Source: Chloroflexota bacterium | Lineage (GTDB): Bacteria; Chloroflexota; Anaerolineae; Anaerolineales; Villigracilaceae | Direction: 5' to 3' | DNA length: 64,000 bases | Assembly (NCBI GenBank): GCA_016235425.1 | Contig: JACRLC010000039.1 | Span: forward strand, 1-64,000 | Part shown: positions 62,616 to 64,000 of the stretch, one piece after another | Numbering within the stretch: position 1 is the stretch's first letter | Layout: each line of letters begins with the position of its first letter | The notes under the pieces: generated by a model | What the model was told of the DNA's origin: nothing | Seen by the model: only the letters and a program-made list of their open reading frames with translations | The model's database searches: none | Program-made: the position numbers and the translations under genes

Positions 62616-63414
62616 CAAGGCGCTTGTCCTCATTCGCGGCGGCGGCGACCTGGCTTCCGGCGTCGCGTTGAGATTGCATCGCGCCGGGATCAAGGTTGTG
62701 ATCGCCGAGCTTCCGCAGCCATTGGCCGTCCGCCGCGCCGTCTCGTTTTCGGATGCAGTGTACGAGGGCGCGCACAAAGTTGAAGAGGTGACCGCGCGCC
62801 TCGTTAAACGGGAGCAGGTTCAGGTCACGCATGAGGCGGGCGAAATCCCGGTGCTGATCGATCCCGAAGCGGATGTCCTCCGCCACCTCCAGTTTTTGGC
62901 GGTCGTGGACGCGCGCCTGATCAAAAAGATTCCCCAGCCCCTTCCGGCAGACGTCCCGCTTCATATCGGACTTGGGCCTGGATTCCACGCCGGCGAGAAT
63001 TGCCACGCTGTGATAGAAACCCGCCGCAGTCACACCCTGGGCCGCGTCTATTGGAACGGGACAACGCAAGCCGACACCGGCCACCCCGAAGGCGACCCGC
63101 GCCGCGTCCTGCGCGCGCCGTATGATGGTGTGCTTGCTGCAAAAGCAAGTATCGGCGATCATGTCGAAGAAGGGGAAATGATTGCAGTCATCAGTAACCA
63201 GCATGAAGTGATCAGCCCATTTATGGGAGTATTGCGCGGAATCATTCACGATGGCCTGACTGTAACAAAAGGCATGAAGATCGGCGACGTGGACCCGCGG
63301 AACGATGCCAGCGCGTGTTTTCTCGTTTCCGACAAGGCGCTTGCAATTGGCGGCGGCGCGCTCGAAGCAATCCTGTCAAAAGGCGAAATTCGCACAAGGC
63401 TTTGGGAAAAATAA
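62602..63414 (+). CDS. yqeB: YqeB-like selenium-dependent molybdenum hydroxylase maturation protein, 270 aa
   Basis: Matches the EF2563/YqeB family associated with selenium-dependent molybdenum hydroxylases: LVLIRGGGDLASGVALRLHRAG, IAELPQPLAVRRAVSFSDAV, LGPGFHAGENCHAVIETRRSH and IGGGALEAILS. Cytoplasmic. It is separated from the Mo subunit by four genes but in the same direction. Its presence suggests the hydroxylase at 55519-59628 carries the labile selenium ligand described for this group. Confidence 0.9.
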   Translation: MLENNKALVLIRGGGDLASGVALRLHRAGIKVVIAELPQPLAVRRAVSFSDAVYEGAHKVEEVTARLVKREQVQVTHEAGEIPVLIDPEADVLRHLQFLAVVDARLIKKIPQPLPADVPLHIGLGPGFHAGENCHAVIETRRSHTLGRVYWNGTTQADTGHPEGDPRRVLRAPYDGVLAAKASIGDHVEEGEMIAVISNQHEVISPFMGVLRGIIHDGLTVTKGMKIGDVDPRNDASACFLVSDKALAIGGGALEAILSKGEIRTRLWEK

Positions 63415-63530
63415 AACCTGTTTCTTTGCAATCACACGTATAATAGGGAGGAAAAATTTATCATTACCGGCCTGGGAAATCCGGCAATACAATTTTAGAA
63501 TTACATCGGACAACAGAAAGGGTCAGCATC

Positions 63531-64000
63531 ATGAAAATTAGAACTTTTATTATTCTGCTTGCATCAATGTTGTTATTCGCCTGCGCTCCCCTGCAACCCC
63601 GTTCTCCCGAAATCAATCGTTCCATCCTAACCAACCAGCCCACGGAAACGCCGATCCCATCGGCGACCCTCCCGCCAACCCCATCGCCCCTGCCAACTGC
63701 CCATCTCAGTTTCTTCCGCGATGAATTCAACGAGTACCTGGGCTTGGGATGGCAATGGCTCAATGAATATCCAGCCAAATGGAGCCTTACCGCGGTCCCC
63801 GGCTCATTGCAGATCGACCTCTCTACGGGTTATCTCTTTGCGGGAAACATACAGAACGTGTTATTACGCGCCGCACCCGCGGGAAATTTTCAGATTGAAA
63901 CGGCCATGCTGTTTCGCCCGGTTGAGAACTTCCAGTTTGCGGGGATCATCGTGTACGAATCCCCGTTAAATTATCTTCAGGTCGGCAGGGGATACTGCCA
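63531..64000 (+). CDS. Putative lipoprotein, 3' end beyond the window
   Basis: It has a lipoprotein signal (FIILLASMLLFACAP), a T/P-rich linker (TETPIPSATLPPTPSPLP) and the start of a beta-sandwich (FFRDEFNEYLGLGWQWLNE) of a concanavalin-like, DUF1349-type pattern. Such domains bind or process glycans. The frame is open to the window edge. The stretch 63415-63530 holds a possible -10 box (TATAAT near 63436). Confidence 0.75.
   Translation, partial: MKIRTFIILLASMLLFACAPLQPRSPEINRSILTNQPTETPIPSATLPPTPSPLPTAHLSFFRDEFNEYLGLGWQWLNEYPAKWSLTAVPGSLQIDLSTGYLFAGNIQNVLLRAAPAGNFQIETAMLFRPVENFQFAGIIVYESPLNYLQVGRGYC

Overview
The window reads as an accessory-rich stretch of a moderately high-GC bacterial chromosome. 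The most likely source is an Anaerolineae-type member of the Chloroflexota. This is an inference from gene content: many carbohydrate ABC systems, GH94/GH130 phosphorolysis, lipoproteins with T/P-rich linkers, a G5-propeller lipoprotein, two DUF1361 proteins and a YqeB-associated molybdenum hydroxylase. I saw no rRNA, tRNA or CRISPR array.

Region 1 (1-4.9 kb) is AT-richer and mosaic. It holds fragments of a beta-propeller gene and a truncated RHS core with a variable C-terminal tail. That tail is cut by a complete 1,775-bp insertion sequence with 20-bp inverted repeats and an 8-bp target duplication. Removing the insertion restores the reading frame, and the restored RHS tail ends in a 4-bp overlap with a membrane-anchored beta-propeller gene. 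Another RHS core remnant follows.

Region 2 (4.9-19.4 kb) is one long forward sugar cluster: LacI regulator, CUT1-type binding protein and two permeases, GH1, Gfo/Idh oxidoreductase, GH4, YdjC/ChbG deacetylase, GPH symporter, BadF/NAG-kinase-like kinase, ceramidase-like hydrolase and DegT aminotransferase. RHS remnants lie at both ends. The set suggests uptake and breakdown of an amino- or keto-modified glycoside.

Region 3 (19.4-25.2 kb) has a TetR regulator divergent from a class II aldolase, class III aminotransferase, MFS transporter and FGGY kinase. The intergenic region shows two facing promoters with overlapping palindromes. The substrate is unknown.

Region 4 (25.4-39.9 kb) starts with a pseudouridine synthase. 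It continues as a beta-glucan/mannan oligosaccharide module: GH130, a LacI regulator sharing an operator with it, a peptide-type (Opp) ABC importer, two overlapping GH94 phosphorylases and a cupin protein.

Region 5 (39.9-64 kb) is mixed housekeeping and envelope functions: ScpB, lipoproteins, a UDP-sugar epimerase/decarboxylase, GtrA, a GT39-like membrane glycosyltransferase, a URO-D family protein, RsmD, phosphoesterase, CNB-histidine kinase, Nudix and a class II aldolase. It also carries a molybdenum hydroxylase locus (FAD/2Fe-2S fusion, small membrane protein, Mo subunit, YqeB) and two DUF1361 membrane proteins. Many families of palindromic repeats are scattered here. Several lie inside coding sequences without breaking the frame, most clearly a roughly 40-bp palindrome found in four genes that encodes [13 protein letters not shown]-like peptides.
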